This document shows positions 8,057 through 16,955 of a stretch of DNA of 36,182 nt, one piece after another. The stretch's first letter is position 1; each line of letters begins with the position of its first letter. Origin of the DNA: Desulfobacterales bacterium. GTDB taxonomy: Bacteria; Desulfobacterota; Desulfobacteria; Desulfobacterales; Desulfosalsimonadaceae. The stretch covers positions 1 through 36,182 of the forward strand of contig JAGYOX010000018.1 in NCBI GenBank assembly GCA_018399235.1, written 5' to 3'. A model generated the notes under the pieces. It did no database searches. It was not told the DNA's origin and worked only from the letters and a program-made list of their open reading frames with translations. The position numbers and the translations under genes were made by a program.

Positions 8057-8416
8057 ATGATTTCCGAGGATAGAGAATTTTTCGAAAAAGTCGCCCGTGC
8101 CGGATCGAGCAATCCCTTCAATGAGGAGCATACCGCCCTTGAACTCGAAATTACCGGTCTCCCGGCGTCAGCGCCAAGAAAGCAGCGTACCCAGAAATTG
8201 GTTTATGAAGTTCAATCCCGGATCTCCCGGCTCGAAGCAGAAGACAAAGCCCAGCTCAAAGCCTATTCCGGGCACGATCGGCGCTTAACGGAAAAAACAT
8301 TTCTTTTAGAGCTCTTCTACCAGTTAAAGGATCAGTTTGACCAATTGATAAAAAGCCAGTTAACGGCTGGCGATGCAACAGTTAAAATTACATTTTTACT
8401 GTACGTAACGTTTTGA
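8057..8416 (+). pseudogene. Probable N-terminal remnant of a sigma-54-dependent activator
   Basis: A 119-residue reading frame encodes a charged helical protein. Its start, with DREFFEKVARAG and NPFNEEHTALELEITGLP, and a later LLELFYQLKDQFDQLI, recall the sensory region found ahead of the AAA+ domain in some deltaproteobacterial sigma-54 activators; this is from memory of the pattern, not a search. No AAA+ or DNA-binding domain follows: the frame runs out in KITFLLYVTF and a stop, and the next 240 bases are AT-rich without a gene. I therefore read it as a truncated remnant. It could instead be an intact small protein of unknown function. It lies 59 bases after the operon, in the same direction. 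Confidence 0.4.
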
Positions 8417-8657
8417 TTATTTTTTAACACTATACGTAATAATCCCTTATTATGGAAACCACAATATATTGATTCTACATCTGTCTGACAGAAAATAACC
8501 GGAGATTATTTTTCACATTGTCACTGGTTATTATCCCTGCTCAGAAATTTGATTCATGAAGTAATTATAATAGGCGGACGTTACTAGCTTAATGCATGGA
8601 TTTGTAATTATAAAATTTTTTTTGCGGAAAAGGCTTTACCTTTTTCCATTGTTTAAG

Positions 8658-9050
8658 TTAATGCTCCACAAGCATCAAACCCTTAACTGATTTGAAGTGA
8701 GCATCCATCGAATACAATTTTAAACCATGCTGAAATGCGCAAGCAGCTATCCACATATCATTTGTTGGGATTGGTTTTCCAATTTCCCTTAAATTATTCA
8801 ATATTTCAGCATAATAGTCTGCTGTAATTTCATCGATATAAACGAGTTGGACTCGCGGACTATCAAGAAAAATATCTAGCTCTTCTCTATTTTTTTTCTC
8901 TCGATTTCCGGCTTTAAATCCTGAGACAAGCTCACCTACACTTATACTTGATAATCCGATTACTTCAGCCTTTTGAAGAATTTGAATAACGCATTGATCT
9001 CCTCTTAGAGCATATGAATAAATATTGGTATCGATCAGAATTCGTTTCAT
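8658..9050 (-). CDS. vapC: PIN-domain ribonuclease toxin (VapC family)
   Basis: The 130-residue PIN-domain protein is expected to cut RNA as the toxin of a type II system. The four acidic residues that bind metal are visible: Asp7 in ILIDTN, Glu40 in SVGEL, Asp98 in PTNDMWIAA and Asp116 in SMDAHF. Length and motif order are standard. Its ATG overlaps the end of the upstream antitoxin gene by four bases (ATGA), the usual coupling of these pairs. The product should be silent while bound by the antitoxin. Which RNA it cleaves cannot be predicted. The pair sits alone between two plus-strand units and may have been acquired horizontally. Confidence 0.9.
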   Translation of the reverse strand: MKRILIDTNIYSYALRGDQCVIQILQKAEVIGLSSISVGELVSGFKAGNREKKNREELDIFLDSPRVQLVYIDEITADYYAEILNNLREIGKPIPTNDMWIAACAFQHGLKLYSMDAHFKSVKGLMLVEH

Positions 9051-9307
9051 GCCCAGAGTTCCTCGTCGATCTTTCTTTCACTTTCTATTTTTCTCTGAAT
9101 TTGCTGAAATTCTTTCTCATCCCATTTCCCAAACAAATGGTCCAGGTCATGGTAAGTGGCTGTGTGTGTTTTTTTATTCCCGAATCCAAGCCTCTCATTT
9201 ATGATATCCTTAATGAATTGATTAACGCTCTTGCCTTCAAGATGTGCTTCATTTTTAAGCCGTTCGGCCACAGGCGACTCAATTCCTCGGATAGTAATTG
9301 ATTTCAT
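9047..9307 (-). CDS. vapB: Ribbon-helix-helix antitoxin (VapB/FitA-like)
   Basis: The 86-residue protein begins with a short strand, MKSITIRGI, followed by helices with VAERLKNEAHLEGKSVNQF, matching the ribbon-helix-helix DNA-binding fold of VapB/FitA antitoxins. The C-terminal part, rich in Glu and Lys with EKEFQQIQRK, is the likely toxin-binding tail. It should neutralise the PIN toxin encoded immediately downstream and repress the shared promoter. The start has a good AGGAGGG ribosome site just upstream on the minus strand. A ten-base palindrome at 9333-9342 could be its operator. Confidence 0.87.
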   Translation of the reverse strand: MKSITIRGIESPVAERLKNEAHLEGKSVNQFIKDIINERLGFGNKKTHTATYHDLDHLFGKWDEKEFQQIQRKIESERKIDEELWA

Positions 9308-9332
9308 ACGACCCTCCTTTATTTGATGTCAT

Positions 9333-9342
9333 ATATCGATAT
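9333..9342. promoter_or_regulatory. Palindrome upstream of the antitoxin gene
   Basis: ATATCGATAT is a perfect ten-base palindrome 26 bases upstream of the antitoxin start, in an AT-rich promoter region. Antitoxins of this class commonly autoregulate through palindromes placed here. The sequence is short and AT-rich, so it could occur by chance. Confidence 0.3.
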
Positions 9343-9599
9343 CATTTTAATTTCAATATATGCAATCATTATATTTTTGTCAAACTTTACAGATAAAAGG
9401 GAATTTTTCTGGTGCTTTTGAATGGATTTTGTTATATGTATTGGCATCAAAATTAATTTCATTGGCCTGAAGAATGAATAATTTTGGCTTATGAACAATA
9501 AATCGGCAGAGAATATACCGGAAAGCAGATAGTCACTTCTCTGATAATCAATAATTGCTATAGAATTAGTTTCGTAAAAAATTTAAAAAGGAATTTGAA

Positions 9600-11396
9600 A
9601 TGAATAAAAATGAAGCGTGGTATGAGTATCCTTACAACTTGGTCGATATGTTTGAAGACAGTGTGAAAAAGTTTGCTGACCGCCCGCTGGTGGGCATGAA
9701 AAATGCCGACGGTGAATATGAATTCAAAACTTATAAACAGGTTGGCCAGCGGGTGGATAACCTTCGGGGCGGTCTGGCGCAATTGGGTATTGACAAAGGA
9801 GACGGAGTTGGCTTGATCATCGGCAATTCGGAAGCCTGGTACGTGATCGCTTTCGCCACTTACGGCAGAGGCGCCCGGCTTGTTCCCATGTATGAAAAAG
9901 AACTGGTGAGCACCTGGCGATATATCATAAAGGACAGCGGCCTCAAGGTCCTGTTTGTCGTAAATGAGGACGTATATAATCAGGTAATCGGCTGGGTTGA
10001 CGAAATAGAAACCCTTGAAAAAGTGTTCATTATATACGGCAGCGGTGAAAACAGCATGGCCGCAGTTGAGGAAATGGGGCAAAAAAACCCTGTAGCCTCT
10101 GTAAAACCGCATTACAGTGAAATTGCGACTCTGATTTATACGTCCGGCACCACCGGCGACCCCAAGGGCGTGCTCCTCAGCCATGGTAACTTTACCACCA
10201 ATGTCCTGGCTGCCTCACGGGCGTTTCCCCATGTCGATGAAAACGTGAGAGCACTCTCCATCTTGCCCTGGGCGCACAGTTTCGGCCAGACCGGTGAACT
10301 GTATTTCGGTATTTACGTTGGCGGATCTACCGGCATCATGGGGTCTGTGGATACAATTGTAGATGATATGGGAAAGGTTCGGCCGACAGTGCTCATTGCG
10401 GTACCCCGGGTATTTAACAAAGTTTATGCCGGTATTCACAACATGATGCGGGAAACAGGCGGTATGAAGGAAAAACTTTTTAACGCCGCCAAAAAAGAAG
10501 CGGAAAAAAAGCGGGAGACCGGAAAGGCTTCGATAAAGTTCAAAATTTTGGATAAACTGGTGTTCGGAAAAATCCGCGATCGATTCGGCGGCCGCTTAAA
10601 AGAGGCGATAACCGGCAGTGCGGCAATGAATCCGGAAATCGCCCGGTTTTTCATTGATATCGGCATTCCCACATATGATTGTTACGGTCTTACGGAAACC
10701 ACTCCGGCCTTGACCATGAACTCCCCGGCAGCCAACCGGCTTGGCAGCGTGGGGCGCGCCATTGAAAAAGTCACCGTGGTCATCGATAAAGGATTTGTCG
10801 GCAAGGACAGTGAAGACGGGGAAATCATCTGTTTTGGCCCCAATGTCATGCAGGGTTATCACAACAAGCCGGAAAAGACTGAGGAAGTCATCGTAACTGA
10901 TCCAAAACTCGGCAGGGGGTTCCGTACCGGCGACCGGGGCCGGCTGGATAAAGACGGTTTCCTTTTTATTACCGGCCGTTTTAAAGAAGAATACAAACTG
11001 GAAAACGGCAAATACGTGCACCCGGCCTCAATAGAAGAAGATATTAAGTTAAATTCCTATGCACTCAATGCCATGCTTTATGGTGAGGGAAAACCCTATA
11101 ATGTCTGTCTGCTGGTCCCTGATTTTGAAGCATTGGCATCGGTGGCTGATGAAATGGGATTTGGCGACAAAAGCCCGGAAGATTTGATCAAAGAAGAAAA
11201 AATTTATGAGTTTATCAAGACGGAAGTTACCAATCACCTGAAGAAGACATACGGGGGCTATGAAATTCCAAAGAAATTCATTCTTCTCCCCGAAGATTTC
11301 TCCCTGGAAAACGGGACGCTGACGCAGACCATGAAACTCAAACGCGGCAACGTATACGAAAAATACCAGGATCAGCTCGAAGCACTCTATAGCTGA
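9600..11396 (+). CDS. AMP-forming long-chain acyl-CoA synthetase
   Basis: The 598-residue adenylate-forming enzyme activates a fatty acid with ATP and CoA. The P-loop-like signature YTSGTTGDPKG lies at about residues 179-189. YDCYGLTETTP follows in the middle, and RTGDRGRLDKDG with FKEEYKLENGKYV near residues 440-475 marks the hinge and start of the C-terminal lid. The lid motif (KLENGKYVHP) matches the long-chain (FadD15/ACSL) subgroup rather than short-chain acetyl-CoA synthetases. ATG 9600 follows a GGAATTTGAA ribosome site. It is a single-gene unit between the toxin-antitoxin pair and a repeat element. The chain length is not readable from sequence. It could supply acyl-CoA to either flanking lipid operon. 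Confidence 0.9.
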   Translation: MNKNEAWYEYPYNLVDMFEDSVKKFADRPLVGMKNADGEYEFKTYKQVGQRVDNLRGGLAQLGIDKGDGVGLIIGNSEAWYVIAFATYGRGARLVPMYEKELVSTWRYIIKDSGLKVLFVVNEDVYNQVIGWVDEIETLEKVFIIYGSGENSMAAVEEMGQKNPVASVKPHYSEIATLIYTSGTTGDPKGVLLSHGNFTTNVLAASRAFPHVDENVRALSILPWAHSFGQTGELYFGIYVGGSTGIMGSVDTIVDDMGKVRPTVLIAVPRVFNKVYAGIHNMMRETGGMKEKLFNAAKKEAEKKRETGKASIKFKILDKLVFGKIRDRFGGRLKEAITGSAAMNPEIARFFIDIGIPTYDCYGLTETTPALTMNSPAANRLGSVGRAIEKVTVVIDKGFVGKDSEDGEIICFGPNVMQGYHNKPEKTEEVIVTDPKLGRGFRTGDRGRLDKDGFLFITGRFKEEYKLENGKYVHPASIEEDIKLNSYALNAMLYGEGKPYNVCLLVPDFEALASVADEMGFGDKSPEDLIKEEKIYEFIKTEVTNHLKKTYGGYEIPKKFILLPEDFSLENGTLTQTMKLKRGNVYEKYQDQLEALYS

Positions 11397-11453
11397 TAAA
11401 ACGGCAGCTATGCGAACATTTAAGCAGTTAAGAACTGCCAAACTTTGACAATC

Positions 11454-11604
11454 TCGTAAAAAGTCGATTTTGGGATGGCAAAGAAAAAAGTTCAAGTCCC
11501 GTTTAAGATCAGGGGGCGTCGCAAATCCCGAGGAATGCAGCGTACTTAGCTGTACGTGAAATTCCGAGGAATGCAGCGCAACACAGATATTGGGCTTTTT
11601 ACGA
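11454..11604. repeat. Non-coding element with inverted ends and internal direct repeats
   Basis: A 151-base stretch begins with TCGTAAAAAGTC (11454-11465) and ends with GGCTTTTTACGA (11593-11604), inverted copies with one mismatch. Inside are two direct copies of CCGAGGAATGCAGCG at 11528-11542 and 11564-11578, with a small CGTAC/GTACG hairpin between them. There is no open reading frame. The TCGTAAAAAGTC end is, to my recollection, common in dispersed repeats of Desulfobacterota genomes, so this resembles a miniature inverted-repeat element. It lies between two convergent units. Confidence 0.55.
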
Positions 11605-11685
11605 AGCCATCAAGCTTTGAGGGCAGAAATGCGAGACTATGGTACAATGCAAGACACGCTATACATAGTCAAAATGTTTTGGCCT

Positions 11686-12528
11686 TTAACAAGATGTTGT
11701 TTTTTGTTTTAATTTCGCCTCGTTTTCTTCCGCCTGTTTTCGGTAGAATTCGTAAACACCCCCAACCTTATAGAGCCAGTTTGCGATGCTCGGATGAATC
11801 GCGTCTAACAGTGGGATAAGCCATGTGGGTCCCGGATTGACGATAATCTCGTAAATATCTTTTTTAATGGCTTTGATAACCGCTTCGGCCACTTTTTTGG
11901 GTGTAGTGGCATTGCTGATCCAGGGCGGTTTCTTTTTGTAGACGGCAAACATGCCGGATTCGGCAACAAATCCCGGGCAGATAACGGAAACACCAACCCC
12001 GCTGCCCTGAAGCTCCAAGCGGAGGCCTTTGGTCCATTCGATCAGGCCGGCTTTTGTTGCAGCATAGGTTCCGCCATAAGGATTCCCCCTTTTGCCTCCC
12101 AATGAAGACATGCTGACGATGTGGCCGCTGCCCTGCGCCAACATATCCGGCAGCGCCAGACGCGTCAGCAGCATGGCGGCAATTAAATTTGTCTGAATCA
12201 TTTTTTCGATGTAACCGGGTGTCAGGGCAGTATAGGAACTGACCCACTCCATCCCGGCATTGTTGATCAGAATATCGAGCCGCCCGAAATCCGCCTTGAC
12301 ATCATCTAACAACCGCCCCCTGAACTCCTGATCTGTGATGTCGCCGGGGTAGGTTTGGGCGTTTATCTTATGGTGCGATACCCTCTCTGCGGTTGCCCTC
12401 AATCCCTCCGAAGAGCGTGCGGTCAGTGCAAGGTTAACCCCCTCTTTTGCCAGAAAATGGGCAATATGAGGACCAAGGCCTTTTGAGCCGCCGGTCAGCA
12501 GCGCGGTTTTTCTCTTCAGTTGTTTCAT
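11686..12528 (-). CDS. Short-chain dehydrogenase/reductase
   Basis: The 280-residue SDR has TGGSKGLG near residues 12-19, NNAG near 90, SMSSLGG with the catalytic Ser, and YAATK with Tyr and Lys. It should oxidise an alcohol or reduce a ketone with NAD(P). The C-terminal extension of roughly 40 residues (PTWLIPLLDAIHP, then EENEAKLKQ) resembles SDRs that handle long-chain or lipophilic substrates. It is the last gene of the minus-strand operon, 18 bases after the flavoprotein gene, with a GGAGATGG ribosome site. In context it may carry out a 3-hydroxyacyl or alcohol dehydrogenase step of the same pathway. The substrate is unknown. Confidence 0.85.
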   Translation of the reverse strand: MKQLKRKTALLTGGSKGLGPHIAHFLAKEGVNLALTARSSEGLRATAERVSHHKINAQTYPGDITDQEFRGRLLDDVKADFGRLDILINNAGMEWVSSYTALTPGYIEKMIQTNLIAAMLLTRLALPDMLAQGSGHIVSMSSLGGKRGNPYGGTYAATKAGLIEWTKGLRLELQGSGVGVSVICPGFVAESGMFAVYKKKPPWISNATTPKKVAEAVIKAIKKDIYEIIVNPGPTWLIPLLDAIHPSIANWLYKVGGVYEFYRKQAEENEAKLKQKTTSC

Positions 12529-12546
12529 GGTGCCATCTCCGAATCA

Positions 12547-13503
12547 TTATTTGGAAATGAGTGGATTCAACGATTCAATGACCATTTTGGCTTCCGCAAT
12601 CATGTCGTCAATGATCTCTCTGGCGCTCTTAATCTTTTTTACAGCCCCGCCGATTTGTCCGCAGTAAAGGGAACCTTCATCACAATCCCCATCGATACAG
12701 GCCATGGCGGATCTGCCTTCTCCGATCATTTCGAAAAGCGCTTCGGGTTTGGCCCCTTCCCTTTCCGCATTGACAATCATATCTGTCAGCCGGTTCCGGA
12801 TGGAACGCGTTGGCCCGACCGTGGTCCGTCCTGTAACGCAGGTATCGACATCCGTCATCCGAACGATGGCTTCTTTATAGTTCGGATGGGCGCTGGCTTC
12901 GTGAGTGGCGAGAAAACGCGTTCCCATTTGAATACCCTTGGCGCCGAGGGCCAGCGCCGCGACAAATCCCCGGCCATCTGCAATACCACCGGCGGCGATT
13001 ACCGGTGTATTAACGGCGCTTGTCAATTGCGGTATCAAGGCCATGGTGGTAATCTCGTCATGGCCGTTGTGCCCCCCGGCTTCATATCCCTCGGCGGCAA
13101 CGGCATCCACGCCCGCGTCCCGGCTTTTTTGGGCAAATTTGACATTGGCAACCACATGGATAACGCGGCATCCCCGGTCCTGTATCATTCGGGTAAATTT
13201 CATGGGGCTTCCGGACGAAGTGGCGATAACCGACGCACCACTTTTGGTAGCTGCGTTGATCATGTCCTCAGAGTCCGGTCGAACCAGCGGGATATTGACG
13301 CCGAAGGGTTTTTTGGTCTTCTCTGCTACCTTGCCGCATTCAGCTTCAATCTCTTCAATCGTCATGCCGCCGGCGCCCATCAACCCGAGCCCCCCCGCCT
13401 CGGAGACGGCCGCCACGAGATCGGATTTTCCGACCCAGATCATACCGCCCAGAATAATCGGGTATTGAATATTGAATATGTCACAAATTTCCGTCTTAAA
13501 CAT
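12547..13503 (-). CDS. FMN-dependent nitronate monooxygenase / FabK-like enoyl reductase family protein
   Basis: The 318-residue TIM-barrel flavoprotein belongs to the 2-nitropropane dioxygenase/FabK family. Typical blocks are PIILGGMIWVG near the start, AEGYEAGGHNGHD near residues 136-148, PVIAAGGIADGRG near 170, and GAKGIQMGTRF near 190, which together form the FMN phosphate site. The C-terminal part has several Cys residues (ACIDGDC, LYCGQIGG). In an anaerobe an oxygen-using nitronate oxidation is unlikely, so an enoyl-CoA or enoyl-ester reductase role in the operon is the better guess. The start has an AAGGAG ribosome site. The family is certain; the reaction is not. Confidence 0.82.
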   Translation of the reverse strand: MFKTEICDIFNIQYPIILGGMIWVGKSDLVAAVSEAGGLGLMGAGGMTIEEIEAECGKVAEKTKKPFGVNIPLVRPDSEDMINAATKSGASVIATSSGSPMKFTRMIQDRGCRVIHVVANVKFAQKSRDAGVDAVAAEGYEAGGHNGHDEITTMALIPQLTSAVNTPVIAAGGIADGRGFVAALALGAKGIQMGTRFLATHEASAHPNYKEAIVRMTDVDTCVTGRTTVGPTRSIRNRLTDMIVNAEREGAKPEALFEMIGEGRSAMACIDGDCDEGSLYCGQIGGAVKKIKSAREIIDDMIAEAKMVIESLNPLISK

Positions 13504-13566
13504 CGTAAACTCCTTGGGAATTATCCACCCGCAAATCCGTTGCGGGCACTGTTTTTGATGATCGAG

Positions 13567-15006
13567 TTATACGTTCAGCCCCACCACTTCTTTTGCCCTA
13601 TCCTTATACATATTCATGGGCGCTTCTGCGAAGAGCATCATTTTCTGAGCGGCAAACGATCCCTCGGCATGAATGGTACACACTTCATGCCACCCGGCAA
13701 AATCGCTTGCCACTATGTGATGCAGCATGCTCATCAGCTTCAGACGTTCCTCAGCGGTAAAGTTGCCGCCCCCACCCATATACTTTTCAAGATAGGGTCG
13801 AAGCTCTTTGTGCTTCCAGTCCTGATAGGTCGGCTGTGTCACCAGCAACCCACCGGCAAGGTCCTGGATATTTCTGACGAATTCATGAAAGTTGGATGCG
13901 AAATGCAGCTTGGCCATGTTGGAATTCAGACGGCTGGCAACGTACAAGCCGGACCCCCCGAAATTTTCAGGGCTGCTATAAGCCGCTTTAGCCAGCGCTT
14001 TGGTAGTTTCCGTGTATTTAATCATTTCGATAAACCGCTCGCGGACGTGAGAGGCCTTTTCAATTCCATTGGCTTCAGCGGCAAGCAGCCCCAAGCCGGT
14101 CATGTATTCAAGAATCGGAATCTTGTAGGTTACGGCGGTATATCGATGAAAAGCGGAAAAGGCATATGCCACGTACTGGGCAAACTGCCATTCCCGCAAT
14201 ATAAACACCCGTTCCTTAGGCACCCGGACATTATCAAAGACAACAAGGGACTCTATATGACCGCGCTTGGGCGTTGGTGTGGGAAAATGATATTTGTCCT
14301 CATAGCGAAAATTGGGTCTGCACATCTGGGTGATGCCCTTGGTATTTGCAGGTATGGCAAACGCCACGGCATAATCGCCTTCGGCTTCGCTCATGTTTCT
14401 TGTGGGAATCACCAGGAACTCATCGACATAGGCACCTGCGGTAATATGCGCCTTGGCACCTGAAACCACGATTTCATCTGCACTTTCATCAACTACTCGC
14501 AAATAGTAATCCGGTGTTTTCTGTTCACTTGGTCCCTTGCTGCGGTCGCCCTTGACATCCGTTACCAGACCGGCGATAGAAAGGTCTTTTCGGGCGCAAT
14601 GCCAGCGATAGTCGTTGATTCTTCTGATATAAGACGGGTTCCCCATAATTTTGGCGACTGCCGTTAACCCGTTGATAATATCGCTGCCCACATCCTTCAC
14701 GAAAGGAAGTGCCCCTTCCGCAAAATAGCATGCATTTATAATGAGCTCATGCCGTTTTTGAACAGATTCCGGATAATCCGGCACCTCAAAATAGGTGCTG
14801 ACCGGCTCGCCCGTTTCCGGGTCTTTCATCACAGTAATTTTACTCATCACAGGGTCATGGCCCATCATAAAATCAAAGGCCGCCGTCTCGACCCCAACCT
14901 TTATATATGGATCTTCCGTTACATCCGGAACCTTTTGGCCCAAAATAAAAACATTCCGGTTATCCCTTAAACCGGCCTTATATTCCTCAGCCGTTCGTAA
15001 TGCCAT
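13567..15006 (-). CDS. 4-hydroxybutyryl-CoA dehydratase/HpaB-family flavoprotein lacking the Fe-S ligands
   Basis: The 479-residue protein aligns along its length with 4-hydroxybutyryl-CoA dehydratase (AbfD) and the HpaB 4-hydroxyphenylacetate hydroxylase family. It shares MTAEQY-like MALRTAEEY at the start, TDVKGDRS..PSEQK, VVSGAKAHITAG, LVVFDNVRVP, FHRYT and IQDLAGGLLVT. AbfD holds a [4Fe-4S] cluster through Cys99, Cys103, His292 and Cys299. By eye the same positions here are Pro101, Asp105, His287 and Tyr294, so only the His remains. It therefore probably binds FAD but no cluster, and cannot be a standard radical dehydratase. An acyl-CoA dehydrogenase-like or a new dehydratase/isomerase activity is possible; an oxygen-dependent hydroxylase would be odd here. 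The start has a GGAG ribosome site. Confidence 0.85.
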   Translation of the reverse strand: MALRTAEEYKAGLRDNRNVFILGQKVPDVTEDPYIKVGVETAAFDFMMGHDPVMSKITVMKDPETGEPVSTYFEVPDYPESVQKRHELIINACYFAEGALPFVKDVGSDIINGLTAVAKIMGNPSYIRRINDYRWHCARKDLSIAGLVTDVKGDRSKGPSEQKTPDYYLRVVDESADEIVVSGAKAHITAGAYVDEFLVIPTRNMSEAEGDYAVAFAIPANTKGITQMCRPNFRYEDKYHFPTPTPKRGHIESLVVFDNVRVPKERVFILREWQFAQYVAYAFSAFHRYTAVTYKIPILEYMTGLGLLAAEANGIEKASHVRERFIEMIKYTETTKALAKAAYSSPENFGGSGLYVASRLNSNMAKLHFASNFHEFVRNIQDLAGGLLVTQPTYQDWKHKELRPYLEKYMGGGGNFTAEERLKLMSMLHHIVASDFAGWHEVCTIHAEGSFAAQKMMLFAEAPMNMYKDRAKEVVGLNV

Positions 15007-15039
15007 TTTGTTTTCTCCGTTATCTATTATTAATCTCGT

Positions 15040-16923
15040 TTAGTCATTCTGGATCGGTGTAAACACCTCCCGAAACTGGGACATGAAATTCAGGTCGCCT
15101 TCGATTTTTAATTTTCCGGTTACAACTGCAGTAATCCCGTCAAGCTTTCCGGTAACGATATCGTGATAAGCACTGTCTCTTGCGACCATAAACACCGTCG
15201 GGTCTTTCAAGACCTCTTCGGTAAGGGTCATCTCCCCGTCATTTATGGTAACGGTCCACTTGCCACCGCCTTTGCCGGTGATATGATAGCTTACCGTGGC
15301 CTTTACGCCCTTGGCTTTTTCAGGGATGAATCTTTCTTTCATGCCTTCAAAGAAATGGGCCACGGGAACAGCTGGAGCGGTTTTCTCCTCTTCAATTTCT
15401 GCAATCAGATCTTTTTTAAGAAATTTTCCTACAGCATTCGTCGGTAGGCTCGGTCGGAATAAATAATGCTCAGGTATCTTGTAATCGGCCATTTTCCCCT
15501 TGCAAAATTCGCGGATATCCGCTTCGCTGCAGGTTTCTCCTCTTTTCAGCACAATACACGCCTTTGCCACCTGGCCGTATTTATCATGCGGTTCCGGAAT
15601 AACCGCCACCATATCCACGGCGGGATGGGTGGCGATCACATTTTCGATCTCCTTGGGATACACGTTTACCCCGCCCCGGATGATCATGTCCTTTTTGCGG
15701 TCAACAATGAAGAGGAACCCCTCGTCATCCATGTATCCGACATCGCCTGTATACAACCAGCCGTCTCTAATGGTTTCCGCTGTGGCTTCGGGTTTGTTTA
15801 AATACCCCTTCATTACCGTATCGCCCTTCACTACGATCTCACCAATGGCACCTGGCGAGAGGACGGCGCCCGCCTCATCAAAAATTTGAACCTCTATCCC
15901 ATTAAAGGCGGTGCCGATGGATCCGTATTTTTGCTTATCTTCCATGTTGGCGGTGATGCCGCCCGAATTTTCAGTCGCGCCGTAAGCCTCAAGAATCGAA
16001 ATGTTAAACCGCCGCTTGCATTCATCCAGTTGTTCCGGCGGAATCGGTGCCGCTCCTGAAACCCCCAATCGCAGGGCTCTTTTATCAACGGTGTCGGCTT
16101 CCGGGGTCCGCAGCAGAATATTCCACATGGTCGGAACGATGTAGAAACCGTTCACCTTATATTTGCCCACGCATTCCCAGAATTCCGATGCGGCAAAGTT
16201 ACGCCTTAAAATGATGGTCGCGGCGTTATACATCGTCGGAAAAGCCAGGTCGTTCAGCCCGCCTGAATGAAAAAGGGGAAGAACACATAAAATTCTCTCC
16301 GCCGGCTGTATCGGTATGTGCCCGGTCTTAATGCAGGCGCCATATACAATACCCTTGTGCGTCAGCATAACACCTTTTGGTGTTCCCGTGGTTCCGGAGG
16401 TATACATCAATGACGCCACATCGGTTGAAGCGGGTGGATTGCTGTAGTCCGGCTTACCGGAATCTTCTGATATAATATCGGGCAGATACGCATGGGGAAA
16501 ATCCAGATCCAGGGAAGTCGGTGAATTGATAACGATCTCTTGCACGGATGGAATTTTTGACTTAATTGCAGAAATGATCGGCACGTATTCCGGATCCATC
16601 ACCATAATTTTCGGTTTGCAGTCACCTACCAAAAACTCGACTTCATCCGCCTGCCACCAGCAGCTGATAGGGCCGCCAATCGCACAGGCTTTTTGGGCGC
16701 CCAGCAGGGCGTAGAAAAAATAAGGCGTGTTGCCCATCATAAACGAGACGACATCTTCCTTGCCAACGCCCTTATTTTGAAGGTAAGCGGCGAATCGATC
16801 CGTTTTAACATCCAAATCCCGGTAGGTAACAATTTCATCGTAAAAATTGATACAAGGGGTATCCGGATACTCCGCCGCGTTTTGTTTGACAAGGTCAAGC
16901 GTGGTGAAAATTTGCCTATCCAT
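15040..16923 (-). CDS. Acyl-CoA synthetase fused to a C-terminal SCP2 domain
   Basis: The 627-residue enzyme has an N-terminal AMP-forming ligase with LMYTSGTTGTPKG near residue 180, YGATENSGG, YTGDVGYMDDEG and DRKKDMIIRGG. After residue 520 comes a sterol-carrier-protein-2 domain with SYHITGKGGGKWTV, GEMTLTEEV and GKLKIEGDLNFMSQF. SCP2 domains bind lipophilic acyl chains or sterols, so the substrate is likely hydrophobic. I chose ATG 16923, with GGAG eight bases upstream, over an earlier in-frame ATG at 16971, which would overlap the upstream gene. It would activate the acid produced by the aldehyde oxidoreductase encoded two genes upstream. This ligase-SCP2 fusion is less common than the separate proteins. 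Confidence 0.9.
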   Translation of the reverse strand: MDRQIFTTLDLVKQNAAEYPDTPCINFYDEIVTYRDLDVKTDRFAAYLQNKGVGKEDVVSFMMGNTPYFFYALLGAQKACAIGGPISCWWQADEVEFLVGDCKPKIMVMDPEYVPIISAIKSKIPSVQEIVINSPTSLDLDFPHAYLPDIISEDSGKPDYSNPPASTDVASLMYTSGTTGTPKGVMLTHKGIVYGACIKTGHIPIQPAERILCVLPLFHSGGLNDLAFPTMYNAATIILRRNFAASEFWECVGKYKVNGFYIVPTMWNILLRTPEADTVDKRALRLGVSGAAPIPPEQLDECKRRFNISILEAYGATENSGGITANMEDKQKYGSIGTAFNGIEVQIFDEAGAVLSPGAIGEIVVKGDTVMKGYLNKPEATAETIRDGWLYTGDVGYMDDEGFLFIVDRKKDMIIRGGVNVYPKEIENVIATHPAVDMVAVIPEPHDKYGQVAKACIVLKRGETCSEADIREFCKGKMADYKIPEHYLFRPSLPTNAVGKFLKKDLIAEIEEEKTAPAVPVAHFFEGMKERFIPEKAKGVKATVSYHITGKGGGKWTVTINDGEMTLTEEVLKDPTVFMVARDSAYHDIVTGKLDGITAVVTGKLKIEGDLNFMSQFREVFTPIQND

Positions 16924-16955
16924 CTTTTTGCTCCTTATTTTCGCACGGGAATGCT

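Noticed and set aside
8626-8647. Hairpin GGAAAAGG/CCTTTTTCC after the toxin gene
   Set aside because: On the minus strand it is followed by an A-run, not a T-run, so it is not a convincing terminator for the toxin-antitoxin transcript.
11424-11438. GCAGTT-AAG-AACTGC hairpin after the first synthetase gene
   Set aside because: Only six pairs and no T-run; too weak to call a terminator.
12520-14463. A 647-codon open frame on the plus strand
   Set aside because: It lies opposite two well-recognised minus-strand genes (the FMN flavoprotein and the AbfD-like protein), has no recognisable domain and no ribosome site; it is a codon-bias shadow.
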